Assembly (NCBI GenBank): GCA_021799435.1
Contig: JAJZAN010000020.1
Coordinates: forward strand, 1 to 41,102
Source: Bacillota bacterium
GTDB lineage: Bacteria > Bacillota > Sulfobacillia > Sulfobacillales > Sulfobacillaceae
DNA length: 41,102 nucleotides
Direction: 5' to 3'
This document shows positions 8,462-18,123 of the stretch, piece by piece. The notes under the pieces are model-generated. The model searched no databases and was not told the origin of the DNA. It worked only from the letters and a program-made list of their open reading frames with translations. Made by a program: the position numbers and the translations under genes. The first letter of the stretch is position 1; every line of letters starts with the position of its first letter.

Positions 8462-9415
8462 CTATGCCAAGATTGTCTCGATGCGATCCAGGGTCTCCTG
8501 AGACAGCTTGACGTCCAATGCCTTGACGTTCTCTTTGATCTGCTCGGGCTTGGAGGCGCCAATCAGGGCGCTGGAAACAGCGGGTTGACGCAGAATCCAA
8601 GCCAGGGCCAGTTGGCTTAAGCTGATGTTGAGATCCTGAGCCACCGTCAGGAGCTTCTCAATCGTGTCCAAAGTCTCGTCGTTCATCAGGCGCTGCATAG
8701 ACCCGCTGACCTTGGCGACGCTGGCTCGAGACCCTTCGGGAACGGCCTGTCCCTTCCGGTACTTACCCGTCAAAAGGCCTTGGGCGAGGGGCGAGAACAC
8801 CACCAAGCCAATGCCGGCGCTTTCGCACACCGGCAGAACGCCAGCTTCAATGTAGCGGTTCAACAAGTTGTAGACCGGTTGGCTGGCACGCAGCGGATTC
8901 AGTTTCAGCGCCTCCTGCACGGTCAGCGCTTCGGCAATTTGGGCTGGCTGCCATTCGCTGATGCCGCCGTAGAGCACCTTGCCCTGCCGCACCAAGTCGT
9001 CGATGGCCCGGAGCGTCTCCTCCATCTCGGTGTTGGGATCCGCCCGATGGCAGTAGAAGATGTCGACATAGTCGGTGTTGAGGGCCTTCAAGCTCGTCTC
9101 CACCTGGTCAAAAATGTGCTTGCGGGAGAGACCGCCCTGGTTGGGCTTGGGGCTAATGGGCCAATAGGCCTTGGTCGTCAGCACGTACTCGCTGCGTCGA
9201 TACGGAGCCAGCGCCTCGGCCAAAAACCGTTCGGCCGCGTGCGGCTCACTGCCGTACACGTTGGCGCAGTCAAAGTGATTAATCCCTTGTTCGAATGCTT
9301 CATGGACACATGCCTTGGCCGTCTCCTGCTCCGTCACGGTGCCGTATGTAAGCCAACTGCCCAAGGCGATGGCGGAAACCTGAATGCCTGCTCGTCCCAA
9401 GCGACGATATTCCAT
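8462..9415 (-). CDS. Aldo/keto reductase (Kv-beta-like)
   Basis: 317 residues forming a typical (beta/alpha)8 NADPH-dependent aldo/keto reductase. The catalytic tetrad is visible: Asp49 and Tyr54 in NHFDCANVYGSEPHAAE, Lys82 in LTTKAYWP, and His123 in DIFYCHRADP. The later VFSPLAQGLLTGKY and VSSALIGASKPEQI segments are cofactor-binding elements. Sequence style (YRRLGRAGIQVSAIALGSW, YGGISEW) resembles the potassium-channel beta-subunit-like branch common in bacteria. ATG 9415 is preceded by GAGGAGGGT; the 14 residues upstream of it are ignored. It is followed by the CPBP gene in the same direction after 43 bases. Physiological substrate unknown. Confidence 0.93.
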   Translation of the reverse strand: MEYRRLGRAGIQVSAIALGSWLTYGTVTEQETAKACVHEAFEQGINHFDCANVYGSEPHAAERFLAEALAPYRRSEYVLTTKAYWPISPKPNQGGLSRKHIFDQVETSLKALNTDYVDIFYCHRADPNTEMEETLRAIDDLVRQGKVLYGGISEWQPAQIAEALTVQEALKLNPLRASQPVYNLLNRYIEAGVLPVCESAGIGLVVFSPLAQGLLTGKYRKGQAVPEGSRASVAKVSGSMQRLMNDETLDTIEKLLTVAQDLNISLSQLALAWILRQPAVSSALIGASKPEQIKENVKALDVKLSQETLDRIETILA

Positions 9416-9490
9416 GGTGACCCTCCTCTTCGATGAGCCCGTTGAACCGGGCCGCAACGAATCTAGGTTACCATAAGTCAGGCCTCGGAA

Positions 9491-11077
9491 TTAAGACGGT
9501 GAGGCGGAGGACTCGGCGTGTCGGATAGGTGAGCTTTCGGCCACTGTGAGACTGGGATAACGTTCCACCAGGCGCTCCAGGGTCCGCTCATCCTCCACGA
9601 GCAAAACGCGTTGGCCATCATCATCGATGACCAGCCGTACCCGGTCAAACCGACCGAATTCAAAGGCCTCCGGACCCTCAACCACCCAGCGGGCCATCGT
9701 ATAGCTGAGCGTGCGAAGGCTGACCTCCACACCGTACTCGCTCTTGAGGCGGTAGGTCAGCACGTCGAACTGCAGCGGTCCGACCACGCCGAGATAAACC
9801 TGCGGCCCCTGATCGTCCGGACGAAAGCGCTGCAAGAGCCCTTCTTGCACCAACTCATCCAGTCCGCGCTGATATTGCTTGTGCTTGAGAGTGTATTTGA
9901 GCTCGACCTCTGCAAAGTGTTCGGGCGAAAAGCGCGGAAACCCGGTGAAGGTGAGTTTGGAAACCTCGCTCAAGGTGTCTCCGATGTACAAGAGGCCGGT
10001 ATCATGGATGCCGATGACATCTCCTGGATAGGCTTCGTCAATGATGGCTCGGTCTTGCGCCATGAATTGCTGCGGTTGAGCCAGACGGATAGTGCGCCCG
10101 GTGCGCGTGTGTTGAACGGGCATGTTGCGCTCAAAGTGCCCCGAGCAAATTCTTAGAAATGCCACGCGATCGCGGTGGGCCGGGTTCATGTTGGCCTGGA
10201 TCTTGAACACAAAGCCGGAGAAGAACGGGGCTTCCGGTTGAACGGTACCCTCGATACTCTCCCGCGGTCGCGGACCCGGGGCCAAATCGAGGTAACCGTT
10301 TAAAAATGTCTCCACGCCAAAATTTGCCATGGCGCTCCCAAAGTATACGGGCGTCAGGAGCCCCTCTGTCACAAGCGTCGGATCGAAGGCTTCGCCAGCC
10401 CCGTCCAGTAATTCCAAGTCTTCCTGCAGATGGGCCGAGTCATGGCTGTCCAATCCTGCCTGTGACAGGGGAAGGCGCGTAAACTCACGATTCTGCCGAT
10501 TAAACCGTTCGAACATCCCCGCCTTGCGATCGTACAGTCCTTGAAAGCCTTGCCCCATGCCCACCGGCCAGTTCATGGCATAGGTGGAGATCCCTAAAAT
10601 ACGTTCGATCTCCTCCAGTATCTCCCACGGCTCCCGCGCTTCGCGGTCCAGCTTGTTGACAAAAGTAAACACCGGAACCTGTCGGCGCCGCGCCACTTGA
10701 TACAGCTTGATGGTCTGCTCTTCGACACCTTTGGCCGCATCCAACACCATCACCACACTATCGGCCGCCAGAAGCGTACGGTAGGTGTCTTCGCTGAAGT
10801 CTTGGTGCCCGGGGGTGTCGAGCAAGTTGATGCGAAACCCTTTATAGGCAAATTGCAACACCGTGGATGTCACGGAGATGCCTCGCTGCCGCTCAATTTC
10901 CATCCAGTCAGAACGAGCATGCTGCTGAGCCCGGCGCGCCTTGACGGCGCCCGCCTCGCGAATGGCGCCGCCGAATAAAAGCAGCTTTTCAGTCAACGTA
11001 GTTTTCCCGGCGTCAGGATGCGAAATAATGGCAAACGTGCGCCCGCGGTTGATTTCTTCGATAGGTGCTTGGGCCAT
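9491..11077 (-). CDS. prfC: Peptide chain release factor 3
   Basis: 528 residues, the normal size for RF3, a translational GTPase that recycles RF1/RF2 from the ribosome after termination. The GTPase motifs are intact: G1 HPDAGKTT (residues 20-27), switch region RGISVTST, G3 DTPGHQDFSEDTYRTL and G4 NKLDREAREPWE, the last distinguishing RF3 from EF-G. The C-terminal part carries the RF3-specific GPLQFDVLTYRLKSEYGVEV segment. ATG 11077 has GAAGGAGAC upstream; the frame to 11104 adds nine unlikely residues. It is transcribed divergently from aconitase. Confidence 0.95.
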   Translation of the reverse strand: MAQAPIEEINRGRTFAIISHPDAGKTTLTEKLLLFGGAIREAGAVKARRAQQHARSDWMEIERQRGISVTSTVLQFAYKGFRINLLDTPGHQDFSEDTYRTLLAADSVVMVLDAAKGVEEQTIKLYQVARRRQVPVFTFVNKLDREAREPWEILEEIERILGISTYAMNWPVGMGQGFQGLYDRKAGMFERFNRQNREFTRLPLSQAGLDSHDSAHLQEDLELLDGAGEAFDPTLVTEGLLTPVYFGSAMANFGVETFLNGYLDLAPGPRPRESIEGTVQPEAPFFSGFVFKIQANMNPAHRDRVAFLRICSGHFERNMPVQHTRTGRTIRLAQPQQFMAQDRAIIDEAYPGDVIGIHDTGLLYIGDTLSEVSKLTFTGFPRFSPEHFAEVELKYTLKHKQYQRGLDELVQEGLLQRFRPDDQGPQVYLGVVGPLQFDVLTYRLKSEYGVEVSLRTLSYTMARWVVEGPEAFEFGRFDRVRLVIDDDGQRVLLVEDERTLERLVERYPSLTVAESSPIRHAESSASPS

Positions 11078-11130
11078 GATGTCTCCTTCAAGTCTTTTCC
11101 GCACAATACTCGATCACGAGTCCTCCCGCG

Positions 11131-11190
11131 ATTATAACAGATCGTTTCTGACAAACCGGAATCGCCATGGGGTCGTGCAAGGTTTACAAT
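11131..11190. promoter_or_regulatory. Divergent promoter region between prfC and the aconitase gene
   Basis: The 155-base gap contains a perfect -10 hexamer TATAAT on the minus strand (plus bases 11131-11136) suited to prfC, and TACAAT at 11185-11190 on the plus strand suited to aconitase. Clear -35 hexamers at ideal spacing are not evident for either, so this rests mainly on the -10 matches and the gene layout. Confidence 0.4.
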
Positions 11191-11232
11191 AGATGATGGA
11201 ATTGATGCGACATCTTAAGCGAGGTGAACAGT

Positions 11233-13947
11233 TTGACCGCTCAACTCGATCCATTTGGCGCACGCGCCACGCAAGAGGTCGAAGGCCGCTCCGTCGTCTA
11301 CTATCGCCTCAGCGCCCTTCAGGACCTCAATGGCGCTGCCATCGATCGTTTGCCCTTCTCCATCAAAGTTTTGCTGGAATCCCTGCTGCGTCAGGTGGAC
11401 AACTACCAAATAAATCCGGAGGACGTGGAGGCGCTGGCGCGCTGGTCGCCCGATGCGCCCAGTCAGCGCGAGATCCCCTTCAAGCCCGCCCGCGTTGTTT
11501 TGCAGGACTTCACGGGAGTGCCGGCCGTCGTGGACTTGGCTGCCCTGCGCTCCGTCATGGAGCGCCACCACCGCGATCCCAAGCGAATCAATCCCTTGGT
11601 GCCGGTCGATTTGGTCATCGACCACTCGGTGCAGGTGGACCAGTTCGGCCAGCTAAAGGCCTTGGACTTCAACATGGATCGCGAATTTGAACGTAATCAT
11701 GAGCGCTACCGGTTTTTGAACTGGGCGCAGAAATCCTTTGACAATTTCCGCGTGGTTCCGCCGGCCACCGGGATTGTGCACCAAGTCAATCTGGAATATT
11801 TGGCCTCAGTCGTGGCATCGCGCACCCGCAACGGCGAAACCGTGGTGTTCCCCGACTCTGTCGTGGGCACCGACTCACACACCACCATGATTAATGGTCT
11901 GGGCGTGCTGGGATGGGGCGTCGGCGGTATTGAGGCAGAAGCCAACATGCTGGGACAACCGCTCTATTTCGTAACGCCGGACGTGGTCGGATTCAAGCTC
12001 ACCGGCCGGCTGCGCGAAGGCGCCACGGCGACCGACCTGGCCTTGACCATTACCCAGCGTTTGCGTCAGCACGGCGTCGTGGGCAAGTTCGTCGAGTATT
12101 TCGGCCCAGGCCTCACCCACATGAGTTTGGCGGACCGCGCCACCATTGCCAACATGGCGCCTGAATACGGCGCCACCATGGGATTCTTCCCTGTGGACGA
12201 AGAAACTTTGCGCTACATGCGTGAGACGGGCCGCAGCGCCGAACACGTCGCCTTGGTCGAATGGTATATGAAGGAACAAGGCTTATTCCGCACTGACAAC
12301 ACGCCCGATCCCGTCTTCAGTGATGTGCTGGAGTTGGATCTCAGCTCCGTGGAGCCGAGTTTGGCGGGTCCTAAGCGTCCCCAGGACCGTGTGCCGCTGT
12401 CTTCGATGAAGCCGACCTTTGAATCCGCGTTAACTGCGCCCGTGGCGCAGCGCGGCTTTGGTCTTTCCGAGGCGGACACGCACAAGAGCGCCATCGTCCA
12501 TCACCCCGATGGCACCGAAGAGACGCTCAAGCAGGGTGCGGTGGTTATTGCCGCCATCACCAGCTGTACCAACACCTCGAACCCCATGGTGATGATTGGG
12601 GCGGGACTTTTGGCCAAGAGGGCCGCCGAGCGCGGCCTGACGCCTCCCAAGTATGTAAAGACGAGTTTGGCGCCCGGATCTCGTGTCGTCACGGCCTATT
12701 TGAAGCGAGCTGGCCTGATGCCCTATCTGAACCAACTGGGCTTTGAAGTCGTCGGTTATGGCTGCACCACTTGCATCGGAAACAGCGGTCCCTTGCCGGA
12801 AGCCGTCGCGAAGGCTATCTCCGACGGTGATTTGACAGTGGCCGCGGTTTTATCCGGCAACCGTAATTTCGAAGGGCGTATTCATGCTCTCGTCAAGGCC
12901 AATTATTTGGCCTCCCCACCTCTGGTGGTCGCGTACGCCTTAGCTGGCACGGTGGACCTGGATCTGCAATCCGAGCCGTTAGGTCATGGGTCGGACGGAC
13001 GGCCGGTCTACCTCAAGGATATTTGGCCGACCACGGAGGAGATTTTCTCCACGGTGCAGGAGGCCATTCATCCCGAGATGTTCCGAGAGCAATATGAAAC
13101 CGTCTTTAATGCCAACCCGCGGTGGAACCAGATGGGCGCCCCGCAAGGCCAATTGTATCAATGGGAGCATGCCTCCACCTATATCCAAGAGCCGCCCTTC
13201 TTTACCGACTGGGAGCCGGGCGAGCACGAGCTCCACTCCATTCGCGGCGCGCGGGTACTAGCCATCCTGGGCGACTCGGTGACCACCGATCACATCTCCC
13301 CAGCCGGGAACATCGCGGCCAACAGTCCTGCCGGACGCTACTTGCAGGAGCACGGTGTGGAACCCAAGGACTTCAACAGCTACGGGGCCCGTCGAGGAAA
13401 CCATGAAGTGATGATGCGCGGTACATTCGCCAACATCCGAATTCGCAACTTGATGCTGTCGGGTGTGGAAGGCGGCCAAAGCATCCACTTCCCGGATGAG
13501 CGCCAGGACAGCATTTATGACGTCGCTATGACATATCAGCAAGAGAACGTGCCGTTGGTGGTCATGGCTGGGAAAGAATACGGCACCGGCTCCTCGCGAG
13601 ACTGGGCTGCCAAGGGCACGGCGCTGTTGGGGGTTAAGGCCGTGATCGCGGAAAGCTTCGAACGGATCCACCGCAGCAACCTGGTCGGTATGGGTGTGCT
13701 GCCTCTTGAGTTCCCTGCCGGCACCAACGCGCAGACCTTGGGTCTAACAGGCCAAGAGGTGGTCGACATTCAGGTGCCCGGGAATCTCGCCCCCGGCCAA
13801 GCCATTGAAGTACGGGCTGCGCGTCCTGATGGCAGCGAGGTGAGCTTCACTGCCAAGGCACGGCTCGATACGCCGGTGGACGTCGACTACTACAAAAACG
13901 GCGGAATTCTGCAGACCGTATTGGCAAGCCTAGCCGCAGCTCAATAG
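11233..13947 (+). CDS. acnA: Aconitate hydratase (aconitase A)
   Basis: 904 residues, matching AcnA/IRP1-type aconitase, which isomerises citrate to isocitrate in the TCA cycle with a [4Fe-4S] cluster. The three cluster cysteines are visible: Cys445 in [12 protein letters not shown] and Cys511/Cys514 in [37 protein letters not shown] and the swivel-domain [17 protein letters not shown] segment are also intact. The start is taken as TTG 11233 because GAGGTG (11221-11226) sits six bases before it; GTG 11224 overlaps that ribosome binding site and is less likely. A strong terminator follows directly, so the gene appears monocistronic. Confidence 0.96.
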   Translation: MTAQLDPFGARATQEVEGRSVVYYRLSALQDLNGAAIDRLPFSIKVLLESLLRQVDNYQINPEDVEALARWSPDAPSQREIPFKPARVVLQDFTGVPAVVDLAALRSVMERHHRDPKRINPLVPVDLVIDHSVQVDQFGQLKALDFNMDREFERNHERYRFLNWAQKSFDNFRVVPPATGIVHQVNLEYLASVVASRTRNGETVVFPDSVVGTDSHTTMINGLGVLGWGVGGIEAEANMLGQPLYFVTPDVVGFKLTGRLREGATATDLALTITQRLRQHGVVGKFVEYFGPGLTHMSLADRATIANMAPEYGATMGFFPVDEETLRYMRETGRSAEHVALVEWYMKEQGLFRTDNTPDPVFSDVLELDLSSVEPSLAGPKRPQDRVPLSSMKPTFESALTAPVAQRGFGLSEADTHKSAIVHHPDGTEETLKQGAVVIAAITSCTNTSNPMVMIGAGLLAKRAAERGLTPPKYVKTSLAPGSRVVTAYLKRAGLMPYLNQLGFEVVGYGCTTCIGNSGPLPEAVAKAISDGDLTVAAVLSGNRNFEGRIHALVKANYLASPPLVVAYALAGTVDLDLQSEPLGHGSDGRPVYLKDIWPTTEEIFSTVQEAIHPEMFREQYETVFNANPRWNQMGAPQGQLYQWEHASTYIQEPPFFTDWEPGEHELHSIRGARVLAILGDSVTTDHISPAGNIAANSPAGRYLQEHGVEPKDFNSYGARRGNHEVMMRGTFANIRIRNLMLSGVEGGQSIHFPDERQDSIYDVAMTYQQENVPLVVMAGKEYGTGSSRDWAAKGTALLGVKAVIAESFERIHRSNLVGMGVLPLEFPAGTNAQTLGLTGQEVVDIQVPGNLAPGQAIEVRAARPDGSEVSFTAKARLDTPVDVDYYKNGGILQTVLASLAAAQ

Positions 13948-13953
13948 CCGCAT

Positions 13954-13998
13954 TTCTAACAACAAAGCCTCCCCTTGCGGGAGGCTTTGTTGTTAGAA
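13954..13998. terminator. Bidirectional rho-independent terminator after acnA
   Basis: A perfect 20-base inverted repeat (13954-13973 with 13979-13998), loop CTTGC, GC-rich near the loop (GCCTCCC/GGGAGGC) with A- and T-rich outer arms, so it can terminate from both directions. It lies between the convergent acnA and SRPBCC genes, and the SRPBCC stop codon (13993-13995) is inside the right arm. Confidence 0.9.
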
Positions 13999-14532
13999 CA
14001 GTTCCATGTGAAAACTCCGAGCATACCAGACATACCAATCCATCCATCCGTACTGGAATGCCCGCTCACCCACCATCACCGGCGGGTCGCCTCCTTGCGC
14101 CAACTCCACCAATCCCGTCAGACAGAGCTGCCATCCCGCGGCATAAGCCGGTGCCGATGCGCGCTCTAAAAACCCATGCTGCAGGGCAAGACGCGTCTCC
14201 TCCCCCAGGGCCTCCACCGCCCAGGTGAGCGTATCCGGCCCCCATTGCATAACCAGATGGCGGGGCGCTTGCACCTCCAACACCGCTCCCGTCCGGGCAT
14301 CCGCATCTTCCATATGCGAAGCAGCCAGCCGAACAGGGCCAGTTGCCGTCAAGGGTCGGTCAACGGTGAACGGTGCCCAGCGGGAGAGGCTCGACGGTTC
14401 TGTCAAGCAGGACCACAACGCCGCTTCACTGGTGCGGACATGGCGTTCCATGCTTAGCACCCACATGCCGCCGCCTTCCGTGAGGTCGAACCGCCCGGCT
14501 GCGGAGCTGTTCACCTCGGGATTGTCTGTCAC
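13993..14532 (-). CDS. SRPBCC/AHSA1-like ligand-binding domain protein
   Basis: 179 residues. The central stretch SMERHVRTSEAALWSCLTEP followed by LSRWAPF, and the later VLEVQAPRHLVMQWG and ETRLALQHGFLE segments, follow the order of the AHSA1-type SRPBCC (START-like) fold, a deep hydrophobic ligand-binding cup. The last part (GWQLCLTGLVELAQGG) is the usual C-terminal helix. Ligand and role are unknown. It starts with GTG in a GTGA overlap with the stop of the GrpB-kinase gene, with AAGGAG upstream inside that gene, so the two are translationally coupled. Its stop lies within the terminator arm. Confidence 0.75.
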   Translation of the reverse strand: MTDNPEVNSSAAGRFDLTEGGGMWVLSMERHVRTSEAALWSCLTEPSSLSRWAPFTVDRPLTATGPVRLAASHMEDADARTGAVLEVQAPRHLVMQWGPDTLTWAVEALGEETRLALQHGFLERASAPAYAAGWQLCLTGLVELAQGGDPPVMVGERAFQYGWMDWYVWYARSFHMELF

Positions 14533-15587
14533 GCCCCATCATCTCCTTCGCCCATATCACCGAAAAGCCACCCGTGCTGTCGGCGAAAGACGTGCCACAC
14601 TTCCTGGGCAACCGCCTCTGCTGTCTTATCGTCGGTATCCAGGACCAGATCCCCCAAATTAACTTGGTCCATCATCCCCGCCAATTGCTGAGCGCGCTCG
14701 GTATGCCACCGCAGGCTCGCACCTTGTTCCCGCTGGGAAACCCGGTGTGTCAACACCGGCAGGGATGCCCGAAGCCGCACCATCCAGATTTCAGAGCCCG
14801 GGATTTGCTTGGCGAGATCCGACACTTCCGCACGAGACTCGAACACTCGTGGAAACACCGCCACCCGGGCACCGGTGCTGCGCATGACTGGCCACACAGC
14901 CTTGACCGCCGCCCGCAGCGGACCGACGGCAAAGGGATCGCCAGGCGCACGCGGCACGATATCGGTGAGCCGATCCAGATCCATCTGCCAGTGGGCCACT
15001 CCCGCTTCCGACAGAATCTCTGAGAGTGCTTCAGCCACCGTGCTCTTGCCTACCCCGACCGGTCCCGTGACCAGCAACAGGGGAACGCGCTTCCACCAGG
15101 CCAAGGCCACCGACTCCACCCTGCGAACGTATGCGTCCTTGCCGTCCATGTAATCCTCGATGCTATGGGGATGCAGAGCGGCCAATCGAGTCTTCAATGC
15201 GCCATAGCGCCGCCGGCCCGCAGGGTGGACGCGCAGGTAGTCTCGCAATGCCAGGTGCCGATCGATTTCTGGATCACCCACCGCGTAGCAATGCAGGTGA
15301 AAACCTGGGCGACGAAAATAACGACGTCCCGCAAGACCATACTCCCCCAACCCTTGGTATCCGCGTCGCTGCAAACGGTCGGCGCGTTCATCGGCCACAC
15401 GGATGTCGTCCAACACCGGAATCAAATCGATAATCGGCTTAGCTTGAAGCTCCCGAACACTGGTTGACCCCACGTGGTGTACGTACACCACGTGGGGCCC
15501 CCAGTCCGCCATCAACTGTGCGGCTTCCGCTTCGAAAAGCTTGGGCCAGGATGGGTCGTATGGCACGACCCGCACGTCTCTGTCCAT
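14529..15587 (-). CDS. GrpB-family nucleotidyltransferase-like domain fused to a P-loop kinase domain
   Basis: 352 residues in two domains. Residues 1-~165 are GrpB/UPF0157: VPYDPSWPKLFEAEA, the nucleotidyltransferase-like HHVGSTSV (37-44), KPIIDL (50-55), a conserved FHLHCY segment and the ending YMDGKDAYV. Residues ~168-340 begin with LLLVTGPVGVGKST (Walker A at 175-183), followed by DLDRLTDIVPR and a lid-like arginine-rich part, as in small-molecule or nucleoside kinases. GrpB domains occur fused to dephospho-CoA kinase in some actinobacteria, but with the opposite order; this kinase half is not obviously CoaE. It sits 13 bases after the esterase gene, with its likely ribosome binding site in the esterase stop region. 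Confidence 0.82.
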   Translation of the reverse strand: MDRDVRVVPYDPSWPKLFEAEAAQLMADWGPHVVYVHHVGSTSVRELQAKPIIDLIPVLDDIRVADERADRLQRRGYQGLGEYGLAGRRYFRRPGFHLHCYAVGDPEIDRHLALRDYLRVHPAGRRRYGALKTRLAALHPHSIEDYMDGKDAYVRRVESVALAWWKRVPLLLVTGPVGVGKSTVAEALSEILSEAGVAHWQMDLDRLTDIVPRAPGDPFAVGPLRAAVKAVWPVMRSTGARVAVFPRVFESRAEVSDLAKQIPGSEIWMVRLRASLPVLTHRVSQREQGASLRWHTERAQQLAGMMDQVNLGDLVLDTDDKTAEAVAQEVWHVFRRQHGWLFGDMGEGDDGA

Positions 15588-15600
15588 AGGGATCTTGACT

Positions 15601-16605
15601 CTATCCTCCTACGCGTCGCTCCTGCTCCACATTGCGAAAGCTGGGCACGTCCAACTGCTGATATAGAAAGTGTTCGATCTGCCGGGCGATGTAGGGGATT
15701 CCGGGATGAATCGGACCCGCCTTGGCCACCAGTTCATGGCCGGCATGGTGGACGAGAATCTCCCGCACCGGAACTCCGGCCGCGTTCAACCGATCTTTGA
15801 GCAGCTTGGATTGCGAGGGCGGCACCACATGATCTCGTGTTCCCTGCACAATCAAGAAGGGCGGGGCATTGGGCGTCACATAGGACACGGCACTTTCGCG
15901 CCGCACGCGTTTCCAGGTGTAGACTCCATAGACGGGATTGGGCTTCAAACCGTGTCGTCGGCGCCACGCTACAGCGAAGGTGCGACGATTCGTGGGACCA
16001 AACAAGTCCACCACCGCCCGGACCACCGGCCGGTGCCGGGGATCCATGGTCAACCCCACGAAACTGGACAACTCACCACCCGCGCTGTCGCCCATGACCG
16101 CCATCTGATCGGGATTAATGCCAAGGCGCACGGAATGGGTATCCATGTACTTGATGGCGTGCTTCACGTCGATTAGAGCATCCGGCCACCGGTACACCGG
16201 GGCCAAACGATAATTGACGGTCACGAAATCCACCCCGTGCTGTATGAGGCTCCGCTCCACCGACACCATCAGTTGGTTGTGCGGGGTCTTTAAGTTGTTA
16301 ATCATGGCGTTGCCGAACTTCAAAGCCCCGCCGTGGATGTATACCACCACCGGGCGAAGGGCCGCTGATTGAGCACGAGGTCGAAAGATAAAAAAGGTTA
16401 AGTGCAGATGGCCAATCTTGGCATAGACCACGCGGGTCCGTGTACCCAACAGGCGTTTGTTCCAGAATACGGGCTTTCGAATACGCCAGACTGGGCCGCG
16501 TATCCCCATCCCATGCATCGGTTTAGACGCCGCCCATCCAGCCGGAACCCACAAGCTCAAGGAGGCGGCCAATACAGTTATGAGGATGGCGAGTCGCTTC
16601 AACAT
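15601..16605 (-). CDS. Secreted alpha/beta hydrolase (HSL-type esterase)
   Basis: 334 residues starting with an Sec-type signal sequence (MLKRLAILITVLAASLSLWV, probable cleavage after GWAA). The mature part carries the oxyanion motif VVVYIHGGALKFG, the nucleophile elbow MGDSAGGELSS, an acid residue in VQGTRDHVVPP and the catalytic histidine in VHHAGHELVAK, i.e. a complete hormone-sensitive-lipase-type triad. It should act outside the membrane on ester substrates. ATG 16605 is preceded by GGAGGACGTC; the frame to 16626 adds seven residues without a ribosome binding site. It is the first gene of a likely operon with the GrpB-kinase fusion and SRPBCC genes. Confidence 0.88.
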   Translation of the reverse strand: MLKRLAILITVLAASLSLWVPAGWAASKPMHGMGIRGPVWRIRKPVFWNKRLLGTRTRVVYAKIGHLHLTFFIFRPRAQSAALRPVVVYIHGGALKFGNAMINNLKTPHNQLMVSVERSLIQHGVDFVTVNYRLAPVYRWPDALIDVKHAIKYMDTHSVRLGINPDQMAVMGDSAGGELSSFVGLTMDPRHRPVVRAVVDLFGPTNRRTFAVAWRRRHGLKPNPVYGVYTWKRVRRESAVSYVTPNAPPFLIVQGTRDHVVPPSQSKLLKDRLNAAGVPVREILVHHAGHELVAKAGPIHPGIPYIARQIEHFLYQQLDVPSFRNVEQERRVGG

Positions 16606-17026
16606 GACGTCCTCCACTATTTTCATAAATTATGACACCCTATAGCTATCCCAAATAAGGGGCCAAGCCATACCGTCTTCAGCATATTCAACGTTCTAGA
16701 CACCAGCCTCATAACCGGCCGGAAAATTTTTCTTCTAGGGGATACTACGACGCTCTGCCGCGGTGCTCCTGCCGACAAGCCTTAAGGTTTTGCCGAAACT
16801 TTGATGGTGTCTGACTTGAGAATGCCGGAGGGACAAACAAGCGCCGATCGCGGGCGGGCGGCCGCAGAACAGAGCGTTGCGAGCGCGCGGATTCCGGGCG
16901 ACGCCCCCAGGTCCATCCTAGTCTGGGCCGCAATCCTGTGTTACCTTATCAGAAAATGTCTTGGGAGTCGGTGCACCGGTGCCCTGCAGGCCCAGCTCAT
17001 CTTTGAGTCGAGAAGGCGATCCAACC
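16606..17026. other. Gene-free stretch between the esterase and azlC
   Basis: 421 bases with no supported gene. It must contain the esterase promoter (minus strand) and the azlC promoter (plus strand). The azlC-proximal half is GC-rich and could fold, but no T-box, riboswitch consensus or clear terminator was recognised. Confidence 0.5.
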
Positions 17027-17698
17027 ATGCCATGGCGTTTCTCACCTTTCCGCATTTTCCTGCCTGTCGCCCTCGGCTATGCCGCAGCAGCGACGGCCTT
17101 TGGAGCCCTGGCGACGGCGCTCCACGTGGGCCTCTGGATGACATTGGGCATGTCGGCTGTGCTCTATTCGGGGGCTTTGCAGTCGACCGTGTTGGGCGTT
17201 ATGGTCTTGAACCCGCCCTTCGGTCTGTTATTGGCAGTGGCTTTCGGTGTCAATATGCGCCACATGCTGTATGGCCCGCACTTGGAAACACACCGGCAGG
17301 GACATTGGCGCCGTATAGACCGTTGGCTTACCGCAGGCTTCCTTACGGACGAGCTCTATGCTCTGGGTTTGGATGACCGCCTCAGTCCCGAAACGTGGAC
17401 AAGCATCGGTCTCGGACTGTATGTCTCCTGGATTCTCGGCACCGCCGTCGGCGCCTGGGGCGCAGGCCAGGTACCACACGCCTGGCTGGCGAGCTTTGGG
17501 TTGGCTCTCCCCTCGCTGTTTGTCGCACTTCTCATCCCCCGCCTGCGAGCCCGTCCGGAGGCGGCAGGGGCCGTATCCGCCCTCCTCCTGGCTCTCATCG
17601 GACGTTTTATGGATTGGCCGGAAGTGTACTATCTCGTTCCCATCCTAGGCGGCGCCACGATCGCCTACCTCTACAGCCCCAAGAGCCGGGAGAACTGA
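17027..17698 (+). CDS. azlC: AzlC-family branched-chain amino acid exporter, large subunit
   Basis: 223 residues with about five to six membrane helices. LPVALGYAAAATAFGALAT and MSAVLYSGALQSTVLGVM near the N-terminus, then FGVNMRHMLYGPHL and TAGFLTDELYAL, follow the AzlC (ygaZ) pattern. AzlC and AzlD form an inner-membrane exporter for branched-chain amino acids. The start is ATG 17027 with a GAGAAGG element about ten bases upstream; the open frame back to 16961 adds a hydrophilic, non-conserved extension. azlD begins one base after its stop, so the two are coupled as in known azlCD operons. Confidence 0.9.
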   Translation: MPWRFSPFRIFLPVALGYAAAATAFGALATALHVGLWMTLGMSAVLYSGALQSTVLGVMVLNPPFGLLLAVAFGVNMRHMLYGPHLETHRQGHWRRIDRWLTAGFLTDELYALGLDDRLSPETWTSIGLGLYVSWILGTAVGAWGAGQVPHAWLASFGLALPSLFVALLIPRLRARPEAAGAVSALLLALIGRFMDWPEVYYLVPILGGATIAYLYSPKSREN

Positions 17699-17699
17699 C

Positions 17700-17984
17700 A
17701 TGACATGGCTCTTCTTGGGTGCCTTGGGACTCTTGGGATACCTGCAGCGGATGCTGCCGTGGGTTCTCGCGGAACGTGTCGCCCTGCCCCCCTCGCTCGC
17801 CGCCTGGCTTCGCTATGTGGCCCCGGCTGCCTTTGCCACGCTGCTGGTTACCGATGTACACCGATTAACCATGGCCACAGGGGCCGCCTTGGCGGCCGCC
17901 GCCCTCGTCAGTTGGAGGACCCGGAACCTCGGATTGGCGGTTTTCGCGGCACTTCTGGTCAGTCTCCTTGGTCAAAGTCTCTAA
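17700..17984 (+). CDS. azlD: AzlD-family branched-chain amino acid exporter, small subunit
   Basis: 94 residues, three to four hydrophobic helices, beginning MTWLFLGALGLLGYLQRMLP; the sequence around LRYVAPAAFATLLVTD is the typical AzlD motif. It is the partner of AzlC in branched-chain amino acid efflux. The TGA of azlC and this ATG are separated by one base. No other gene follows in the operon; an inverted repeat lies 24 bases downstream. Confidence 0.88.
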   Translation: MTWLFLGALGLLGYLQRMLPWVLAERVALPPSLAAWLRYVAPAAFATLLVTDVHRLTMATGAALAAAALVSWRTRNLGLAVFAALLVSLLGQSL

Positions 17985-18007
17985 TCTCCGCCGCAGGTGC
18001 CTAAGAT

Positions 18008-18041
18008 TTTTATCCCACGCCGCCACACCGATGGGATAAAA
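18008..18041. repeat. Inverted repeat between azlD and the PiT-family gene
   Basis: TTTTATCCCA (18008-18017) and TGGGATAAAA (18032-18041) form a perfect 10-base inverted repeat with a 14-base spacer. It could be a weak terminator for azlCD or an operator for the downstream transporter gene; it lacks the GC-rich core of a strong terminator. Confidence 0.5.
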
Positions 18042-18123
18042 TTTGGCAAGTGGCCTCTGTTTTATGGCCGACCGCTGGTGCTGGCGGACAATAGTACCTG
18101 GACTCTTAAACGGGGTGATTCGT

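Noticed and set aside
9611-10156. 181-codon frame antisense to release factor 3
   Set aside because: Shadow of prfC; no ribosome binding site or domain.
16606-17026. Possible T-box or other leader upstream of azlCD
   Set aside because: No T-box consensus, specifier stem or terminator/antiterminator pair could be identified.
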